8,896 nucleotides of DNA from Hallerella sp964501065 (GTDB lineage: Bacteria > Fibrobacterota > Fibrobacteria > Fibrobacterales > Fibrobacteraceae). Under the pieces are notes generated by a model that was given only the letters and a program-made list of their open reading frames with translations, was not told the DNA's origin and did no database searches. Where the stretch lies: assembly GCA_964501065.1 (NCBI GenBank), contig CAZCRF010000078.1:1-8896 (forward strand). The letters run 5' to 3'. This document shows positions 6,498 to 8,896 of this stretch, piece by piece. The translations under genes and the position numbers were made by a program. Each line of letters opens with the position of its first letter. The stretch's first letter is position 1.

Positions 6498-6518
6498 ACA
6501 ACGAAAAGTTGTTTACAA
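6498..6518. promoter_or_regulatory. Overlapping small inverted repeats between divergent genes
   Basis: ACAAC (6498-6502) and GTTGT (6508-6512) form a 5-base inverted repeat around GAAAA. A second one, TTGT and ACAA (6509-6518), overlaps its right arm. They sit mid-way between the two divergent start codons and could be a regulator site, but the arms are short enough for chance. Confidence 0.2.
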
Positions 6519-6541
6519 ATGATTCTTTTCCGCACGGGCGA

Positions 6542-6547
6542 TATAAT
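6542..6547 (+). promoter_or_regulatory. -10 box for the esterase gene
   Basis: A perfect TATAAT lies 35 bases upstream of the GTG start. No good -35 hexamer is found at 16-18 bases upstream (the sequence there is close to ATGATT), which suggests a weak or activator-dependent promoter. Confidence 0.45.
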
Positions 6548-6565
6548 TTGAATTTCGAAATCAAA
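6547..6565. promoter_or_regulatory. Palindrome at the predicted esterase transcription start
   Basis: ATTTCGAAAT (6552-6561) is a perfect 10-base palindrome, extended by TTTG on the left (after one bulged A) and CAAA on the right. It starts at the last base of the -10 box and ends 4 bases before the Shine-Dalgarno sequence, the place for an operator or a small leader hairpin. Chance formation in AT-rich DNA is possible. Confidence 0.3.
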
Positions 6566-6569
6566 TTCC

Positions 6570-6575
6570 AAGGAG
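6570..6575 (+). promoter_or_regulatory. Shine-Dalgarno sequence selecting a GTG start
   Basis: AAGGAG lies 7 bases before the GTG at 6583-6585. This spacing is ideal and decides the start, and the encoded protein then begins with a good signal peptide. Confidence 0.75.
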
Positions 6576-6582
6576 TGTCACC

Positions 6583-8130
6583 GTGAATAAATTTCTACTA
6601 GGATTGGCCGTGGCCACCATTGCCGTGCAAACCTTTGCCGCGCCGGACCCCAATTTCCACGTCTACATCGCCTTCGGGCAGTCGAACATGGAAGGCCAAG
6701 CCGACGTCATCGAAGAGAACAAAGTCAAAAACGACCGGTTCAAAGTCCTGGCGTCCGTCACCTGTTCCAACATGGGGCGCACCCTCGGGGAGTGGGCAGT
6801 CGCCGTACCACCTCTGTTCCACTGCTACACGGGCCTTTCCCCCGCCGATTATTTCGGCAAGACCATGGCGGATTCCCTCCCGGGCATCACCATCGGCGTC
6901 ATTCCCGTCGCCGTCGCCGGTACAAGCATCAAACTTTTTGACAAAGACCAATACGCAAGCTATCTGCCGACGACAGAAAGCTATTTGCAGCAAAAAGCGG
7001 CAGACTACGGCGGAAATCCATACGGGCGCATCATCGACCTCGCCAAGGAAGCCCAAAAGGTCGGCGTCATCAAGGGCATCCTGATGCACCAGGGCGAAAC
7101 GGACGCTTACAGCGACACGTGGGCGACGACCGTGAAAAAAGTCTACACGGACATGCTCTCCGACTTAGGGCTTTCCGCGGACACGGTCCCGCTCATCGTC
7201 GGCGAGGCCCTCCAAGGCGGACAGTGCGCAAGCGCGAACACACAAATCGACGCCCTGCCGAACAAAATTTCCACGGCCCATGTCGTGAGTTCCCAGGGTT
7301 GCACGGGCGGTTCCGACAACTTGCACTTCGACAACGCCGGTTACCAGCTTTTGGGCAAACGCTACGCCTATATGATGCTTTCGCTTCTTCCGAGCCGCTC
7401 TCCCGTGAATGCATCGAGTTCCTCCGCCGCCGTGAGTTCCTCTTCCGCTGCGGCGGCAAGCTCCTCTTCCCAAGCCGGAGCCGAACTTTCCCCCTACCGA
7501 GGCGTCATCGAACTGCCCGGGAAGCTCGAAGCGGAAAACTACGACTTGGGCGGGCAAGGGGTCGCCTACAACGACGTCAATACGGAAGACGCGCCCACCG
7601 GACTCTACCGCGACGACAACGCCGGGGTCGACAGCTCCGCCGGGGCTTATTTTTACGGATGGACGCAAAGCGGCGAATGGGTCAAGTATTCCATCCACGC
7701 AAATTTCAACGGAGAATACGATTTCAAGGCACGCGTGGCTTCCGGGCTAGACAATACGGGATTCTCCCTTCTCATTGACGGCGAAGAAGTGGCGAACGTC
7801 ACCGTTCCGAACACAGGCGATTTCACGACCTTCACGGAAATCGAAGGCAGAACGTCGGCGATAGCCCAAGGGAATCACACCCTGACCCTTTCCGTCAATT
7901 CTCCCTATTTCAACGTGGATTGGATTGAATTTTCAGCCGAAGGCTTCGAAGAGATTTGGCAACCGGTCAAAATGGATCTTTCCCGAAACGCCACATACAC
8001 GGTTTTCAGCCTGACCGGGCAAAAAATCGCCACCTTCCAGGCGAATTCGCAAAACTGGAAGCAAGTGTGGAACTCCATCCGGCAAAAATACCCACAGGGC
8101 AATTATTGCATCAAAAGAAAACTGCGCTGA
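6583..8130 (+). CDS. Secreted CE6 acetylxylan-esterase-like protein with CBM6 module
   Basis: Predicted 515-residue secreted esterase that would remove O-acetyl groups from xylan. Residues 1-19/20 are a signal peptide (MNKFLLGLAVATIAVQTFA). The SGNH-type CE6 domain (SASA/DUF303) covers about 25-270: nucleophile Ser34 in FGQSNMEG, AVAGTS at 110-115, HQGETD at 169-174, and Asp245/His248 in DNLHFDNAGY. A linker of serine and alanine blocks spans about 277-299. CBM6 follows (about 310-452: PGKLEAENYD, YFYGWTQSGEWVKYS, FNVDWIEF). The tail 453-515 has a small beta domain (YTVFSLTGQKIATF, 472-485) and a basic end, KRKLR, as seen in secreted Fibrobacter enzymes, perhaps a sorting or anchoring signal. 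The gene is monocistronic, with its own -10 box and terminator. An esterase for other acetylated glycans cannot be excluded. Confidence 0.92.
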   Translation: MNKFLLGLAVATIAVQTFAAPDPNFHVYIAFGQSNMEGQADVIEENKVKNDRFKVLASVTCSNMGRTLGEWAVAVPPLFHCYTGLSPADYFGKTMADSLPGITIGVIPVAVAGTSIKLFDKDQYASYLPTTESYLQQKAADYGGNPYGRIIDLAKEAQKVGVIKGILMHQGETDAYSDTWATTVKKVYTDMLSDLGLSADTVPLIVGEALQGGQCASANTQIDALPNKISTAHVVSSQGCTGGSDNLHFDNAGYQLLGKRYAYMMLSLLPSRSPVNASSSSAAVSSSSAAAASSSSQAGAELSPYRGVIELPGKLEAENYDLGGQGVAYNDVNTEDAPTGLYRDDNAGVDSSAGAYFYGWTQSGEWVKYSIHANFNGEYDFKARVASGLDNTGFSLLIDGEEVANVTVPNTGDFTTFTEIEGRTSAIAQGNHTLTLSVNSPYFNVDWIEFSAEGFEEIWQPVKMDLSRNATYTVFSLTGQKIATFQANSQNWKQVWNSIRQKYPQGNYCIKRKLR

Positions 8131-8150
8131 GACTTCACTCCAACCCACCC

Positions 8151-8183
8151 AAGGCTTTCACCGTACGGAGAAAGCCTTTTTTT
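8151..8183 (+). terminator. Rho-independent terminator after the esterase gene
   Basis: A perfect 9-base stem, AAGGCTTTC (8151-8159) with GAAAGCCTT (8170-8178), encloses a 10-base loop and runs into a tract of seven T (8177-8183). It begins 20 bases after the esterase stop codon. The loop itself contains the palindrome CCGTACGG. Confidence 0.9.
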
Positions 8184-8349
8184 GCATCCCACGAAATACT
8201 TTCGGTTGTGAAACTCTGCATTTTCAAAGATGGAGTCAAGAGTCTTTCGCCAAAAGATTACCCCAAATTCAAGCTACGTCATCCGCTCTAGCTCATTCCT
8301 TGCAACGATAGGCATAAAGAATCCGTTCTTGATTTTTAAGATAGAAGCT
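8184..8349. other. Intergenic stretch between convergent genes
   Basis: I see no gene in these 166 bases. An inverted repeat AAGATA (8338-8343) and TATCTT (8356-8361) overlaps the end of the minus-strand gene, but neither strand has a T-tract after it, so no terminator for that gene is called. Confidence 0.5.
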
Positions 8350-8793
8350 CTACCTTATCTTTCGAACCAGGCGAAGTCCTTGAAACACCTTCAGCGCCAT
8401 ACCGTAATTGTTGTGGCAATAAGAACCGAACCGCAACGCCTTTAGAGAATCGGTCAAAAAACCGCCCTTGCAATAAATGGCCAACTTCCCTCCCAACGTC
8501 CTTTGCGCCCGGACATTTTCGCAGACAAGCCCAAACATATCGTACAGCCCGAAATCGTTGGATTTCAACATGCCCACAGGACGGGACTTTTGCAGGCGTT
8601 CACCACAAGAAGTAAACCAGCCCTGTTCAAAAGGATCGTCCGGTTCGATAACTCCAAACCAGGCGTATTGTGCAGCAAAAGAGGAATCTGAGAAAGGATC
8701 TATACTCCAATGGCTTCCGGCGCGGGCAAGCGCCATCCATTCGTCTTGGGTGGGCAAACGGTATCCGTCGGCATCCACATCGATGTGAACCAA
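8350..8793 (-). CDS. SUMF1/formylglycine-generating-enzyme-like domain, C-terminal part, probably a broken gene
   Basis: The 147-residue frame matches the C-terminal half of the SUMF1 (FGE-sulfatase) fold: DADGYRLPTQDEWMALARAGS (8-27), SRPVGMLKSNDFGLYDMFG (70-88) and KGG...ALRFGS...GLRLVRK towards the end. The FGly-forming cysteine pair expected just after the (K/R)GG motif is absent (CKGGFLTDSLKALRF), so sulfatase activation is unlikely; Fibrobacter has many SUMF1-fold proteins without an assigned role. The start given is a TTG with no clear ribosome-binding site and is probably not real: the frame is open only back to a TAA at 8845-8847, and the N-terminal half of the domain is missing from it. 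An adjacent open frame continues upstream (separate entry). Codon use (TTG, GAT, TTT, TCT) is less GC-rich than in neighbouring genes, suggesting weak selection or transfer. The gene continues beyond the window. Confidence 0.7.
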   Translation of the reverse strand: MVHIDVDADGYRLPTQDEWMALARAGSHWSIDPFSDSSFAAQYAWFGVIEPDDPFEQGWFTSCGERLQKSRPVGMLKSNDFGLYDMFGLVCENVRAQRTLGGKLAIYCKGGFLTDSLKALRFGSYCHNNYGMALKVFQGLRLVRKIR

Positions 8794-8807
8794 AACAGCC
8801 CGCCCGC

Positions 8808-8894
8808 TTTTTCCGTCAAATGAAGGTGCGAATTCCTCAAAGGATTAGGCAAGTCCTTTTCTGTAAATTCATGCGCAAAAAGTGGGCTTTTCCA
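8808..8894 (-). pseudogene. Upstream frame of the SUMF1-like gene, out of frame by one base
   Basis: On the minus strand a second frame is open from the window edge to beyond 8808 and reads LFAHEFTEKDLPNPL, then RNSHLHLTEK. It is offset by one base from the SUMF1-like frame, which has stops at 8869-8871 and 8845-8847 here. The two frames meet around five T (8808-8812, plus strand). One extra base there would join them as LTEKSGRAVLVHIDVDADG. This suggests a one-base deletion or a sequencing error in a homopolymer. The gene's true start lies outside the window. Confidence 0.45.
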
Positions 8895-8896
8895 TT

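Noticed and set aside
8805..8815. Programmed -1 ribosomal frameshift in the SUMF1-like gene
   Set aside because: The run GGAAAAAGC does not provide a proper X-XXY-YYZ heptamer in the incoming frame and no stimulatory structure was recognised; a simple indel explains it better.

Overview
The window looks like chromosomal DNA of a member of Fibrobacterota, probably a Fibrobacter relative. The main clue is the secreted enzyme at 6583-8130: a family 6 carbohydrate esterase, a serine/alanine linker, a CBM6 module and a short basic C-terminal tail, which is an architecture typical of Fibrobacter succinogenes. The well-expressed-looking genes are GC-rich and strongly prefer C or G at third codon positions. 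Species cannot be fixed from the sequence alone.

Layout. Positions 1-544 carry no gene. They hold an unusual mosaic of degenerate 7-base tandem repeats (period exactly 7, core CTRAYYC) in both orientations, punctuated by four copies of a roughly 20-base anchor element. Positions 545-4576 (+) form a tightly packed three-gene operon: a GT-C membrane glycosyltransferase with an NPCBM carbohydrate-binding module fused to its C-terminus, a GtrB/DPM-type GT2 polyprenyl-phosphate glycosyltransferase (1 base after the first gene), and guanylate kinase (ATGA overlap). Positions 4589-6445 (-) hold a converging two-gene unit: a TerC/Alx-family membrane protein followed 3 bases later by a YhcC-like radical SAM protein. 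Positions 6446-6582 are a divergent AT-rich regulatory region. Positions 6583-8130 (+) encode the acetylxylan-esterase-like enzyme, closed by a strong intrinsic terminator at 8151-8183. Positions 8350-8896 (-) hold the C-terminal half of a SUMF1/formylglycine-generating-enzyme-like protein whose reading frame appears broken by a one-base indel near 8808-8812; it runs off the window edge.

How the genes may work together. The GT2 enzyme would charge a polyprenyl phosphate with a sugar on the cytoplasmic face. The GT-C enzyme would move that sugar to an acceptor on the periplasmic face, with the NPCBM domain perhaps holding the glycan acceptor or product. Guanylate kinase in the same operon would fit a GDP-sugar donor, but that is inference. 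The esterase is a separate plant-cell-wall degradation gene that removes acetyl groups from xylan.

The candidates for something undescribed are the heptamer/anchor mosaic upstream of the operon and the GT-C/NPCBM fusion with its partner GT2.
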